Notes: a model not told the origin generated them from the letters alone. 33,698 nucleotides of DNA from Thiomargarita sp. (GCA_020721045.1 DYNN01000022.1:1-33698), one strand, 5' to 3'; counted from the stretch's first letter, positions 8,617 through 18,260 are shown. Translations and numbers: made by a program.

Positions 8617-9747
8617 TTGAGATACCCCGCTTTGTTAGCATTGGCAGATGGAAGTTTGTTTTATGGCGAATCTATTGGTGTTGCTGGTGAAACGGTAGGC
8701 GAAGTTGTTTTTAACACTGCCATGACCGGTTATCAAGAAATCTTAACCGATCCCTCTTACTGTCAACAAATTGTTACCTTAACTTATCCACATATCGGTA
8801 ATGTGGGTGTTAATTCCGATGATGAAGAAGCCCATAAAATTCATGCCGCCGGTTTAGTAATTCGTGATTTACCTTTAATACACAGCAATTGGCGTGCAAC
8901 AGAATCTTTAGAAAGTTATCTACAACATCATCAAGTTGTTGCTATTGCCGGCATTGATACCCGCCGCTTGACCCGTTTATTACGAGAAAAAGGGGCACAA
9001 AACGCCTGTTTAATCGCCGCAGAACATCTTGATCCACAAATAGCTATTCAAAAAGCACAAGCATTTAGCGGTTTAAAAGGACTCGATTTAGCCAAAGAAG
9101 TGACAACACATCAATCTTACGTGTGGGATAAGGCGTGTTATCAATTACCGTGTGTAACACCTACCCATCAAAAAATTCCTGAACAATATCATATTATTGC
9201 TTATGATTTCGGCGTTAAACAAAATATTTTACGTCTGTTGGTTGATCAAGGTTGTCATGTGACTGTAGTACCTGCAAAAACACCAGCCAGTGAAGTCATC
9301 AAAGAAAAACCCCAAGGTATATTTTTATCCAATGGTCCAGGTGATCCTGAACCTTGTGATTATGCCATTGATGCAATTAAAGAAATTTTAGCCAAAAAGA
9401 TTCCGACTTTTGGTATTTGTTTAGGGCATCAATTACTTGGGCTTGCAAGCGGTGCCAAAACCGTCAAAATGAAATTTGGGCATCATGGTGCTAATCATCC
9501 CATCCAAGATTTAGCCAACAAAAAAGTCTTTATTACTAGTCAAAATCATGGCTTCGCGATTGATGAAAGCAGTTTGCCCGCTCATTTGATTCCAACACAT
9601 CGTTCTTTATTTGATGGTTCTTTACAAGGTATTCAACGCACTGATTGTCCGGCTTTTAGTTTTCAAGGACACCCCGAAGCCAGTCCGGGTCCGCATGATA
9701 TTGTTTATTTATTTGATCAATTTACTACGATGATGGCAACCTCATGA
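8617..9747 (+). CDS. carA: Carbamoyl-phosphate synthase small (glutaminase) subunit
   Basis: 376 residues, full length. CarA hydrolyses glutamine and tunnels ammonia to CarB for carbamoyl phosphate, the precursor of arginine and pyrimidines. The N-terminal domain has the family opening ([17 protein letters not shown]). The class I amidotransferase domain has the nucleophile Cys268 in GICLGHQ and the His352/Glu354 pair in [10 protein letters not shown]. The start is a TTG, chosen because the CTGGAG site precedes it and the first residues ([11 protein letters not shown]) match the family. The large subunit carB, normally next, is missing here; instead the stop overlaps an epimerase start by four bases. 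CarB must be encoded elsewhere. Confidence 0.95.
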   Translation: MRYPALLALADGSLFYGESIGVAGETVGEVVFNTAMTGYQEILTDPSYCQQIVTLTYPHIGNVGVNSDDEEAHKIHAAGLVIRDLPLIHSNWRATESLESYLQHHQVVAIAGIDTRRLTRLLREKGAQNACLIAAEHLDPQIAIQKAQAFSGLKGLDLAKEVTTHQSYVWDKACYQLPCVTPTHQKIPEQYHIIAYDFGVKQNILRLLVDQGCHVTVVPAKTPASEVIKEKPQGIFLSNGPGDPEPCDYAIDAIKEILAKKIPTFGICLGHQLLGLASGAKTVKMKFGHHGANHPIQDLANKKVFITSQNHGFAIDESSLPAHLIPTHRSLFDGSLQGIQRTDCPAFSFQGHPEASPGPHDIVYLFDQFTTMMATS

Positions 9748-10781
9748 AATTTCTAATCACCGGCGGATCAGGATTTTTAGGAATTAATTTAATTCGCTTT
9801 TTATTAGCCAGAAATCATCAAATCATTTCTTTGGATATTGCTGACTTTGACTATCCTGATGTTAAAGATAAAATTACTCACATAAAAGCCGACGTTCGAG
9901 AAGCTGATGCAGTTAATTATATGGCACAAGGAGTTGATATTATTGTACATTGTGCAATGGCATTACCTTTGTATCCAGCCGAAGAAATTTTATCAACCGG
10001 TGTCAAAGGTACACACACCGTGTTAGAAGCGGCGAGACGCAATCGAGTTAAACGCTTTATTCATATTTCATCAACCGCGGTATATGGCATTCCTGATCAT
10101 CATCCTTTGTATGAAACTGATCGATTAGAAGGCGTTGGTCCCTACGGTTTAGCCAAAGTAAAAGCAGAAGAAGAGTGTGTGCACTATCGCAAAAAAGGTT
10201 TATGTATTCCGGTATTACGTCCTAAATCATTTATCGGTCCCGAAAGATTGGGCGTATTTTCTCTACTATATGAATGGGCAAAAGATAAGAAAAATTTTCC
10301 CATGATTGGTAGCGGAAACAATCGTTTTCAATTGTTAGACGTTGAAGATTTATGTGAAGCAATTTACAGTTGCGTGATTTTGGATGAAAAACAAGTGAAT
10401 ACCACTTTCAATATCGGTGCAAAAGAATTTACAACCATGCGTCAAGACTACCAAGTGGTGTTAAATGAAGCAGGTTTTAATAAAAAAATCATTGGATTAC
10501 CGGCGATGCCTATTATCATGATATTGCGTGTGTTGGAAGCATTGAAAATTTCACCTTTGTACAAATGGGTTTACGAGACCGCAGCAAAAGATTCTTTTGT
10601 CTCGATAGAAAAAGCAGAAAAACTGCTGAATTATCAACCAAAATATTCCAATCAACAAGCACTATTACGTAATTATCAATGGTATTTGGCTAATTTAGAT
10701 AGTTTTAAAGAAAAGACAGGCGTTTCTCATCGAGTCCCTTGGAAACAGGGTATTTTGAAAGTAGCAAAAATCTTTTTTTAA
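9744..10781 (+). CDS. NAD-dependent epimerase/dehydratase (extended SDR)
   Basis: 345 residues. A Rossmann domain opens with GGSGFLG (7-13), then an acidic strand end (SLDIADFD) that favours NAD(H), and the SSTAVYG and YGLAK motifs that provide the catalytic Ser, Tyr and Lys of extended short-chain dehydrogenases. The C-terminal part ([19 protein letters not shown] onward) is the usual substrate domain. Sugar-nucleotide epimerisation or dehydration, or a 3-beta-hydroxysteroid-like activity, are all compatible; the substrate cannot be named. The ATG overlaps the carA stop (ATGA), so translation is probably coupled to carA. No other sugar-nucleotide gene is adjacent. Confidence 0.82.
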   Translation: MKFLITGGSGFLGINLIRFLLARNHQIISLDIADFDYPDVKDKITHIKADVREADAVNYMAQGVDIIVHCAMALPLYPAEEILSTGVKGTHTVLEAARRNRVKRFIHISSTAVYGIPDHHPLYETDRLEGVGPYGLAKVKAEEECVHYRKKGLCIPVLRPKSFIGPERLGVFSLLYEWAKDKKNFPMIGSGNNRFQLLDVEDLCEAIYSCVILDEKQVNTTFNIGAKEFTTMRQDYQVVLNEAGFNKKIIGLPAMPIIMILRVLEALKISPLYKWVYETAAKDSFVSIEKAEKLLNYQPKYSNQQALLRNYQWYLANLDSFKEKTGVSHRVPWKQGILKVAKIFF

Positions 10782-10811
10782 CCCAAATCATGAAACTAAG
10801 TGTGATAAATA

Positions 10812-10841
10812 ACAGGAAGGTAAATATGACAACCTTCCTGT
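10812..10841. terminator. Convergent hairpin between the epimerase and soxZ
   Basis: A perfect 10-bp stem, acaggaaggt (10812-10821) and accttcctgt (10832-10841), with a 10-base loop lies between two convergent genes. There is only a short T/A-rich stretch on either side, so it is a plausible bidirectional, imperfect intrinsic terminator. Confidence 0.6.
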
Positions 10842-10865
10842 GTTTAGAGTGATATGAAGCAACTA

Positions 10866-11186
10866 TTATTTAACTGATGCTGTGACTTCGTCTGTTTTTC
10901 CTTGATTATCTGTCCATTTTAGTGCAACAACATCACCAACTTTGCCACCTTTGATTTGAAAGGCTAAGTAAGGATTTTTGGAAATACCACCGCCCCAAAC
11001 AGCCGTCATCACGACTTGACCATTTAATTGACATTCAATTTCTTCAATAAAATGAGCAGGCGCGAGATTACCGGTTTCTTGATCTTTACGCAGACCATTT
11101 TCCATTGGATGGGTAATTAATGCTTTTACTTCAATGAAATCGCTTTTTTTCTTTGCTTTGATACGAATAGTGCTATTATCAGGCAC
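10866..11186 (-). CDS. soxZ: Sulfur-carrier complex subunit SoxZ
   Basis: 106 residues, GTG start preceded by GGAG at a seven-base spacing. SoxZ forms the periplasmic heterodimer with SoxY, which carries thiosulfate-derived sulfur during Sox oxidation. The protein is a single immunoglobulin-like domain with the family blocks IRIKAKKK...VEVKALITHPMENGLRKD-like and WGGGISKNPYLAFQIKGGKVGDVVALKWTDN-like segments. It has no signal peptide, as expected because SoxZ is thought to be co-exported with SoxY by Tat. It follows soxY by 27 bp. No soxA, B, X or CD is in the window. Confidence 0.93.
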   Translation of the reverse strand: MPDNSTIRIKAKKKSDFIEVKALITHPMENGLRKDQETGNLAPAHFIEEIECQLNGQVVMTAVWGGGISKNPYLAFQIKGGKVGDVVALKWTDNQGKTDEVTASVK

Positions 11187-11213
11187 GTTGATTCTCCATC
11201 TGTTAGCTTATTA

Positions 11214-11678
11214 TTAACCGCCACAACCACCGGCAGTCACCGTCACTGACTTTTTAGTGGAATATAATTTTCCGCCCGCTTTGACCACAGCAACAACGTG
11301 ACTGGTTTCCGCCATTTTGATGCGTGTTGATACATAAGCAACGCTATTTTTAGTCAATTTAAACTGACCAATCAAGGGCACTGCATTTTTTTCAGCGATA
11401 ATAGTGATTGTTTCCACATCCGCCAATTGGGTAGAAACAGTAACAGGAACAACTGCACCGTTTTCTGCAACATCGGGTGCTTCTAATTTGATATCAGGAC
11501 TATTAGTGACATCAAGACTGGAATACAAAACTTTTAAAGCATCACTTACCGTTTTTGCTTCAAAAGCAGCCTTAGGCCAATCTGCCATCGCCGCAATGGG
11601 CAAGGCGCCCAACGCGACTGTACTACTTGCAGCAAATGTCGCCTTTAAAAAAGTTCTACGTGCTATACTCATTATCAT
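11214..11678 (-). CDS. soxY: Sulfur-carrier protein SoxY
   Basis: 154 residues. The N-terminal Tat signal has the twin arginine in ARRTFLKATF and a hydrophobic stretch ending ALPIAAMA. The mature domain is the SoxY beta sandwich. The protein ends in GGCGG with Cys152, the swinging-arm cysteine that is covalently loaded with sulfur intermediates in the periplasm. The first ATG (11678) has AGGA five bases ahead; a second ATG two codons on has poorer spacing. It leads the soxYZ pair. soxYZ apart from soxB and soxXA is common in sulfur-globule-forming organisms that lack SoxCD, and the dsr operon in the same window fits that pattern. Confidence 0.94.
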   Translation of the reverse strand: MIMSIARRTFLKATFAASSTVALGALPIAAMADWPKAAFEAKTVSDALKVLYSSLDVTNSPDIKLEAPDVAENGAVVPVTVSTQLADVETITIIAEKNAVPLIGQFKLTKNSVAYVSTRIKMAETSHVVAVVKAGGKLYSTKKSVTVTAGGCGG

Positions 11679-11869
11679 TTGATTCCTAGGATACGGGATT
11701 AATCCAAAATGGTGACTTTATGTTATCAAACACAAATAACAAATGTCTAAAATTGAGTAAATCTAAACGGCGTAAAAAATCTGAGCTTTTGTTAATCATG
11801 GTTAGCAGAAATGTAACAGATATAATCTTTACTCACACTGAATAATATAGGTAACTTTGGTTAATTTTC

Positions 11870-11890
11870 AAGTATTCGTATACAATACTT
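11870..11890 (-). terminator. Weak hairpin after the TPR gene
   Basis: aagtatt (11870-11876) and aatactt (11884-11890) pair around a 7-base loop, 48 bp downstream of the minus-strand TPR gene and upstream of soxY. On the minus strand it is followed by gaaaattaac, so termination would be weak. The rest of the 11679-11937 gap shows nothing else clear and should hold the soxY promoter. Confidence 0.35.
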
Positions 11891-11937
11891 CGGATAGAAC
11901 CACACAGCGACAGCCTTACGGATTACGCCTTACACGT

Positions 11938-13644
11938 TCAATTGATAACTCTATTCATCTGTAAATTTTTTGCTAATTGCTCTAATGCACTACTCCAATC
12001 AAAATTGCTTGTTTGATGATAAAGTGAAAATCCCGGAAACCAAGGTGATTCACTACTTTCGTACAACCAACGCCAATCTGCTGGAAAAGGAATGAGTACA
12101 TGTGCGGTTTTTCCTAAACCTGCTAATAAATGCATGTTGGTATTACTAACTCCCACGTAACTATCTAATAAACTTAACAAAGCCAGCATATCTTCTAAAT
12201 CTTCGTTTAAGTGACTTAGATCATGTACAGGTTGTTGACATAAGCCTTTTAATTGATTGATTTCATCAGGTTGTGGATGACGTTGTAATATAAGAAGAGT
12301 TGCTGGTATTGACATCAAAATAGATGCCAATTGTGATAAATCAACTTCTTTATACAAAGAACGCTTCATAGCCCATTGTTTTTGTTGTGTACCGGCGCGC
12401 CACGTAAATCCTAAATAAGGCGGCGGTCCCAACTGTGCTAATTGGGTACGCATCGCAGCCAAACGGTTTGGTAAGACAGAAAGAGATAAAGGAAACGGTG
12501 TTGAAATAGAAGAAAAAGCACTGGTTATGAGTGGTAAATCGCCAATATACAATTTATAATCAATAGGTTGTTTAATTTCCTGTTGAGATAAAACGACTTG
12601 TTTAAAAATTTTTTGTCGATTCAGTAACGGTTGTAGTTTATGACCACATTCATAAATTAATTGCGCTCCTTTGGCGTGTAAAAATGGCGCAAAACGTAGA
12701 AAAAATAACTCATCACCCAATCCTTGTTCTTTTATTAACAAGATTCTTTTTTTATGCAATGTTTTTTGCTGCATAATCATCTTGAAGTAGTGTAATTCAG
12801 TTGGAATATCCCGCTTTGGAATACTGTGTCGCCAAATATGTTCTTGCCATGCCTGTTTAAATTGTCCGAGAGATAAAAATGCAACAGCCTTGTTAAAATG
12901 TGTCATTGCTGCATTAAAATCTAACGCCAATGCTTGTTCATATACGCTGAGTGCTTCTTTTAATTGTCCTTTTCTTGCTAAAGCAATACCTAAATTTTGG
13001 TAACCATTGGGTAAACTAGGTTCTAATTGAATAGCTTGCAGACACAATGCAATTGATTCATCTATCTGTCCAAGATGAAATAATGCGTCTCCAAGTCCAG
13101 CATAAGCACCTGCTAAAGAAGGCATTAAGGTAATCGCTGTTTGATAATGTGTAATCGCTTCATCAATCTTGTCGAGTTTGACTAATGTGTTGGCTAAATT
13201 ATTGTGTACTTTGGCATTATTGGCTTCAATATCCACTGATTGCCGAAAACACTGCGCAGCCATTTCCCATTGTTCTAATTCATGAAAACACGTACCCAAA
13301 TCATTTAAAATACCGGCATCTTGTGGTTTCATTTGTAAAGCTTTTTGATGATAACCAATCGCTTCCGAAAGACGATTTTCCGCAGCTAATATTTTTGCTA
13401 AATGAGTGTAATAAATAGCATCGTGAGGATTATATTTAATCGCACGGTGTAACAGTTCAATTCCCGTTTTATATTGTTGTGTTTGAAAAGCAACCATGCC
13501 TAACCAATGTAAACTCTCCGCATGATCGGGTTGTATTTGTAATATTTGTTGATATAAATGACTTGCTTGCATTAATTGATTTGCTTGATGATATTGTAAT
13601 GCTGAATCAAATAATTGTTTTATATAAATTTCTTGTTGTGACAT
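11938..13644 (-). CDS. TPR-repeat protein with glycosyltransferase-like C-terminal domain
   Basis: 568 residues. Seven consecutive 34-residue tetratricopeptide repeats occupy about 11-248, with the usual A/G/Y/P spacing (for example HNNLANTLVKLDKIDEAITH), plus a partial eighth. Residues about 290-560 resemble a GT9/heptosyltransferase- or OGT-like GT-B fold: KKRILLIKEQGLGDELFFLR, a mid strand LGFTWRAGT, and VGVSNTNMHLLAGLGKTAHV near the nucleotide-binding end. This TPR plus GT-like architecture is common in filamentous sulfur bacteria and cyanobacteria and is usually annotated only as a TPR protein. Protein or surface-sugar glycosylation is possible, but the donor and acceptor are unknown. 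No signal peptide is visible, so cytoplasmic. It stands alone, 258 bp downstream of nothing transcribed with it. Confidence 0.83.
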   Translation of the reverse strand: MSQQEIYIKQLFDSALQYHQANQLMQASHLYQQILQIQPDHAESLHWLGMVAFQTQQYKTGIELLHRAIKYNPHDAIYYTHLAKILAAENRLSEAIGYHQKALQMKPQDAGILNDLGTCFHELEQWEMAAQCFRQSVDIEANNAKVHNNLANTLVKLDKIDEAITHYQTAITLMPSLAGAYAGLGDALFHLGQIDESIALCLQAIQLEPSLPNGYQNLGIALARKGQLKEALSVYEQALALDFNAAMTHFNKAVAFLSLGQFKQAWQEHIWRHSIPKRDIPTELHYFKMIMQQKTLHKKRILLIKEQGLGDELFFLRFAPFLHAKGAQLIYECGHKLQPLLNRQKIFKQVVLSQQEIKQPIDYKLYIGDLPLITSAFSSISTPFPLSLSVLPNRLAAMRTQLAQLGPPPYLGFTWRAGTQQKQWAMKRSLYKEVDLSQLASILMSIPATLLILQRHPQPDEINQLKGLCQQPVHDLSHLNEDLEDMLALLSLLDSYVGVSNTNMHLLAGLGKTAHVLIPFPADWRWLYESSESPWFPGFSLYHQTSNFDWSSALEQLAKNLQMNRVIN

Positions 13645-13701
13645 TTCATTTTTTAAGGTGTTCTGCTTATTTAGAACAATTTGTATTTTAGTAATATTGA
13701 T

Positions 13702-13820
13702 GAAACTTTTGCACGAATCAGTTGTAATTTTGCCAAAATTTTAGTAAAAACAATCAATTGCAATATTTTTTGCTAACTGATTGTAATATAACAAATTGTA
13801 CTTACTCGTGCAAAGGTCTC
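13702..13820. mobile_element. MITE-like element with GA(A/G)AC(T/C)TTTGCACGA ends
   Basis: In the 300-bp gap 13645-13944, gaaacttttgcacgaatc (13702-13719) and the reverse complement of the segment at 13804-13820 (gagacctttgcacgagt) match at most positions, giving imperfect terminal inverted repeats about 119 bp apart. The interior is AT-rich and non-coding. The same GAGACTTTTGCA start occurs at 17929-17940, the outer end of a decayed transposase unit, so this could be an internally deleted relative of that insertion sequence. The remainder of the gap (13821-13944) shows no gene. Confidence 0.5.
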
Positions 13821-13944
13821 TAAATAATAAAATCTTCTATGGGCATGGGTTTTTCCTCAGGGTTATTTGAATTGTTTCTTTCTATCCATTATCCCTGTCC
13901 ATGCCCTCTTTTTCAATTACTTGGAAAGTTGCCATCGCGTTAAA

Positions 13945-16900
13945 TTATCTAATTTCAAGTGTGGTTGTTCCCAACTCCCACTTATCTACGTTTTGCATAG
14001 GATTTAACCCAGTTTGTACACGTAACAAATATAGGCTATACTGTCCTTTCTTAAATAAATGTGCTGGTAAATTCATAATCTGTTCATTACCTTGCCATGG
14101 AGTCAAATCGATTCCATTAAATAACGTAAATTTATTAAGATCGGTCAACACTAAAATAGTTTGATTATCCGCGAGACCTAATCCTACATATTGCGTTTGT
14201 CCTTCTGGTAGTGCAGGTAAAAAGGCTTGTACTATATCTCCTTTTTGATAATCATATTTTTCTATTATCGGTTTTGTACCAATAGGCTGTACGGCTTGTT
14301 GAGTTAGGGTAGTGGATTGAGAAGGGGTAATAAAACCGTCTTGATCTTCTGCTATAAAAGTGACTGTGTAATTACCTTTCTCTGTAAACTCACTAAATTC
14401 ACCTTGCCATAATGTGCTATCATCTGGGTGTGGGGCTAGAGGTATTGAAGGGACAGGTGTTATCGAAAATCCGCCATCACTGCGCTGACGTGCGTTTTCT
14501 GGTGTGATTATCAATGCTGATACCCGTTGTATAGTACCTTCTGAAATTCCGACACGTACTTTTAAAGACACTTTTTCACCAACATTAACCGTCGTAGTTT
14601 TATCAATCTCAGGACGCAAATTAACTTCACCAGCCAACGCACCAAAACAACTATTCAAACAATATTCATGGGCACGTTTACCGTCACGACTTGTGTTAGC
14701 AATACCATCTCCATCATCATCCAATTGTGGTATTTGTTTTTCAAATGGTTGTCCTTGTGCCTGAAGTTTACGAGTAGTATTTTCGAAAGCGGTAGAAAAA
14801 TCATCACCTCGCCTTAAATTGTCAAAGTAAAATTTGCTAAATGATATACTGCCTAAACCGTCATAAAATGCTCTTTCCCCATCTGTGCTAGTGACAATAA
14901 GTCTGTCTTGGGCAGACAGTGTTTTAATGAAACTACCTGTATGACAAGCTTCAAAAAAAACAATTACTTGGTTACCTGTCACTTGCTGATAATCATCTAA
15001 CAAACTTTTGAGCGCATCAGCAGTGAGTACTTCATTATATGGATTTAGACGTAATTGCCTTGGTAACGCATGATCAACAAAAGCAATAAATAACGGATAA
15101 TCTAATTTTTGCTGTTGCTTTGCCCATGTAAAAGCATCTTGCACGTCTTGATAAGTTAAATCACGTAGTGGTGCTACACCATTCGCAAGTTGGGATACGG
15201 AAACAGGCGCATCAACGACTCCAGCATCAGAAATGTTATCCCCATTAATATCTAAGCTGAGTTTATAAGACAAAAGATAAATTTCATCGTGATCGAATCC
15301 ACGTGTTTGCAAAGTTTTATAAATAAGTGATGTCATAAACTCAATGGATATATCTTGGTTGCGTCCTTCACTTTCCCCACGCGAATGAATAATTAAAGCG
15401 GCTCTTTGGTTATTCAACAGATCACCCTGCGCTGAATTCCCCGTCATTTTATTAATAATCTGATTCTTTTGACTGTAACTTAACTTTGCTACACCATGAT
15501 CTGTGGTCATCCATATATTTTGTTGTTCATCTATGCTTAAATCATACACTTCATTACCGGGAATGCTAGAATTTGCAGTGACAAAAGCAATTTCCCATTC
15601 ACCATTAGGCTTACGGTGAGTAATCCCGCCTCTATAACTACCAACCCATAAACCACCACGCCCATCTGGTTGAATACTTTGCACACTATTTTGTAACATG
15701 ACAGTTTCTTTATTAAAGATTTCCCAAGTTCCATCACTAAATCGATGTGCAATTCCACCAGCCTCGCCAATATACTCACTATACCTTTGATAACCAGTAC
15801 CTACCCACAGTTCATTGGTATACTGATCGAAATAAAGGCTTTGAATATCATTAGCTGGTAACCCATTCGTTTTATTAAAAGTTATCCACTGCCCATCGCT
15901 TGTCATATGTAACAAACCAAGGCCAGGCAAAACTACAGTGGGTTGTGAAGGATCGTCTTCAATACGATATAAAGAAGCAGTTCCTATCCATAATCCGTCC
16001 TCATGATCAGTTGATAAAGCTGTAATATTCGCATTACTTAAGACTGGCGTATTTTCTGATGAAAAAATTTCCCAAGTACCAGAAGCAGTTTGATGCGCAA
16101 GCCCACCAAACATTGCAGCTTGCGAACCTAATCCAACCCACAAATATCCCTGTTTGTCCAAATGCAGTGCAGTAACATTATTACTGGGAAATCCAACTGT
16201 TTCACGCGAATAGATTTGCCAATCTAGGGTATCAAGATTAAAATGGGCTAGTCCGTTATCTGTGCCTACCCATACATTTCCTTCGCTGTCTGAAAGTATA
16301 GTTTGCACTACATTACTAGGTAATGCAGAATTGGCTTTATTGTAAATTTGCCAATTTCCTTTTGTTGTAAGATGTACAATTCCTTTGTCTTTTGTTGCAA
16401 TCCACTGCCCTTTTTTTGTATAAATAATTTTACGCGTATAGTTACTAGGTAATGCCGATGTATCCGAATGAAACCAAGTATCAGATTTATTATCAAAGTA
16501 ACTTAATCCAGTTTCTGCATTACCAAACCAAATTCTTTGTTGTGCATCTACAAAAAAGCTCCTTGTATTAAAACTATCTTCCTCAGAATATTGCATTTTG
16601 GAATCGGCCAACACTTTCCACTGCCCATCTACTGTATATTTAAGTAGGCGTCCATCTGCTATTCCAATCCATAAATCACCGTTTTCCGCAAAAATCAAAT
16701 TATGTAAGCGATCGTTGGGTAATCCAGTTTGAGTATTAAAAACCTGCCAAGAACCATTAACATCACGGTGCGCTAAGCCCTTATCGCCAGTACTTATCCA
16801 TAAACCACCAATACTATCAAACTGAAAATCTTGAATATAATTGCTTGGTAAACCAGAATTGCTGGTATTAATTGTTTCCCAACTACCATCACTTTTACGA

Positions 16901-17808
16901 TGCATTAATCCTATGTTAGATGGCGGAATTAGCGTGAAACGACCATTACTATCTTCACGATAAATTTCAACATCACCATTATAAGCACTAGCCCACAATT
17001 CACCGTTTAAATCAAGTTTAATACTTTGTACATCATTTGTAGGTAAGCCAGTTAGCTGATTATTTTCAAATTCCCATTGTTGATTAGCAGTATAATGTGC
17101 TAAGCCACCATTTTCTAAGCGAGGATAAGCGATAGTACTCAACCAAAATCCACCAGATTTATCAGAGGTAATGTCTGTAATGAAATAACTAGGAAGTGGA
17201 GAATTATCGGGCGTAACGAGTGTTACATTTTGATTCACATCCAGATAAGCAAGTCCTCCTGCAGTACCCATCCATAATCCATCATCACTATCTCGATAAA
17301 GAGTCCCAATACTGCCTATTAATCCATCTATATTACTAAATATTTTTAATAAACGTCCTGTAGTAGCGTCACGTTGTTCTAGCCCACCATTGGTCGCCAC
17401 CCACATAATTTTACTGTCATTAGATAATGTAATTTTATTAATACCTTTGCGACTATTAAATATTTGCCAAGAGGCATTATCACGTACCATTAGGTCTGCA
17501 AATTGTAATTCCGAAACAATTTCGATACGTAAAGTATCTACTTGACCGTTATTACTATCAATAACAGTAACTACATCAAAACCAGGAATACTTGGTGCCG
17601 TATAGAGAACTTGATATTTTCGATGAGGATGATTTTGGATAATTCCTTTTGCTGTTCGCCAATCCAAATCATCCACCGTATCTAGTATAGACAAATCAAT
17701 CTTACCATTAACGGGCACAACAGGAGATACGGGCGAAAACGTAAAAGCAGCAACAGCAACGGGAAACCATAAAAAAAGTAACAAAGACACATAAATACTA
17801 TTGTACAT
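13945..17808 (-). CDS. Exported double beta-propeller protein with C13/caspase-like peptidase domain
   Basis: 1287 residues. A signal peptide covers about 1-21 (hydrophobic, ending AVAA) and a short beta domain about 22-95. Residues about 100-800 hold fourteen copies of a two-component-regulator-type propeller motif, each with an xWxGTxxGGLA-like blade end and a GLPSNxV linker. Fourteen fits two seven-bladed propellers. Then comes a peptidase domain (about 815-1050) of the C13/caspase-like clan CD type: RAALIIHSRGE strand, KTLQTRGFDHDEIYLLS, a candidate catalytic His913 in FVDHAL and Cys955 in FFEACHTGSF, 42 residues apart. Two DxDGD-type calcium loops occur, near 870 (DINGDNISD) and 1030 (DDDGDGIANT). 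The last approximately 230 residues are beta-rich and Ig-like. No kinase follows, so the propellers are not the usual sensor-kinase input. Periplasmic or surface location is expected. AGGA precedes the ATG. Unusual: His is followed by Ala rather than Gly. Confidence 0.82.
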   Translation of the reverse strand: MYNSIYVSLLLFLWFPVAVAAFTFSPVSPVVPVNGKIDLSILDTVDDLDWRTAKGIIQNHPHRKYQVLYTAPSIPGFDVVTVIDSNNGQVDTLRIEIVSELQFADLMVRDNASWQIFNSRKGINKITLSNDSKIMWVATNGGLEQRDATTGRLLKIFSNIDGLIGSIGTLYRDSDDGLWMGTAGGLAYLDVNQNVTLVTPDNSPLPSYFITDITSDKSGGFWLSTIAYPRLENGGLAHYTANQQWEFENNQLTGLPTNDVQSIKLDLNGELWASAYNGDVEIYREDSNGRFTLIPPSNIGLMHRKSDGSWETINTSNSGLPSNYIQDFQFDSIGGLWISTGDKGLAHRDVNGSWQVFNTQTGLPNDRLHNLIFAENGDLWIGIADGRLLKYTVDGQWKVLADSKMQYSEEDSFNTRSFFVDAQQRIWFGNAETGLSYFDNKSDTWFHSDTSALPSNYTRKIIYTKKGQWIATKDKGIVHLTTKGNWQIYNKANSALPSNVVQTILSDSEGNVWVGTDNGLAHFNLDTLDWQIYSRETVGFPSNNVTALHLDKQGYLWVGLGSQAAMFGGLAHQTASGTWEIFSSENTPVLSNANITALSTDHEDGLWIGTASLYRIEDDPSQPTVVLPGLGLLHMTSDGQWITFNKTNGLPANDIQSLYFDQYTNELWVGTGYQRYSEYIGEAGGIAHRFSDGTWEIFNKETVMLQNSVQSIQPDGRGGLWVGSYRGGITHRKPNGEWEIAFVTANSSIPGNEVYDLSIDEQQNIWMTTDHGVAKLSYSQKNQIINKMTGNSAQGDLLNNQRAALIIHSRGESEGRNQDISIEFMTSLIYKTLQTRGFDHDEIYLLSYKLSLDINGDNISDAGVVDAPVSVSQLANGVAPLRDLTYQDVQDAFTWAKQQQKLDYPLFIAFVDHALPRQLRLNPYNEVLTADALKSLLDDYQQVTGNQVIVFFEACHTGSFIKTLSAQDRLIVTSTDGERAFYDGLGSISFSKFYFDNLRRGDDFSTAFENTTRKLQAQGQPFEKQIPQLDDDGDGIANTSRDGKRAHEYCLNSCFGALAGEVNLRPEIDKTTTVNVGEKVSLKVRVGISEGTIQRVSALIITPENARQRSDGGFSITPVPSIPLAPHPDDSTLWQGEFSEFTEKGNYTVTFIAEDQDGFITPSQSTTLTQQAVQPIGTKPIIEKYDYQKGDIVQAFLPALPEGQTQYVGLGLADNQTILVLTDLNKFTLFNGIDLTPWQGNEQIMNLPAHLFKKGQYSLYLLRVQTGLNPMQNVDKWELGTTTLEIR

Positions 17809-17928
17809 AATTTTTTCCTTTGTAATTAAGTGGTAATTAAAATAACCATTAAATTCAATTTATTGAATAAATTTTATCCAATTCAAATTACTTGTTCTTC
17901 CCCAATGGTTCGAACGGTTTATATTACA

Positions 17929-18243
17929 CGAGACTTTTGCAAAAGCATCTAAGTTTTTGCTTAGAAGGCAATTAGAATCATTGTTTGAGGTTGTTTTGCA
18001 TTTTTTCACGTATTTTCATGATATGGGATCATTTTTTTGCGTATTTTACCGCTTTTTATGGGTGCAGCCCAAATTTTGGGCCACCAACCCTTAGGCATCA
18101 TGCAGATGCCCTCTGAATCGAAACAGCTTGTTTCAAATTATGCATAATACCACTTATCGTCAACCGCGCTTGATTTCTCTTAATCCTTCATGTACTTCGC
18201 TTTGGCTAGACCATAGTATCTTCTCTATAAAGAAATCAAGCAT
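17929..18243 (-). pseudogene. Degenerate transposase C-terminal fragment with IS end
   Basis: On the minus strand a reading starting near 18243 gives MLDFFIEKILWSSQSEVHEG and continues LREIKR before a stop. A shift of frame near 18170 then continues KRNQARLTISGIMHNLKQAV and ends SIQRASA with a stop at 18098-18100. The joined text resembles the HGLRxxKYRG...NLK(R/Q)L end of IS1182/IS5-like DDE transposases. Downstream non-coding sequence runs to gagacttttgcaaaag (17929-17944), which looks like the terminal repeat. The N-terminal and middle thirds are gone. It also holds a perfect hairpin gcccaaattttgggc (18067-18081). The family assignment is tentative. The rest of the 17809-18260 gap shows no gene. 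Confidence 0.55.
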
Positions 18244-18260
18244 TTGTGCGCAAATAATTT

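Noticed and set aside
14504-14764. Plus-strand open frames inside the propeller/peptidase gene
   Set aside because: They are out-of-frame shadows with no ribosome-binding site or family resemblance; the minus-strand frame has clear domains.
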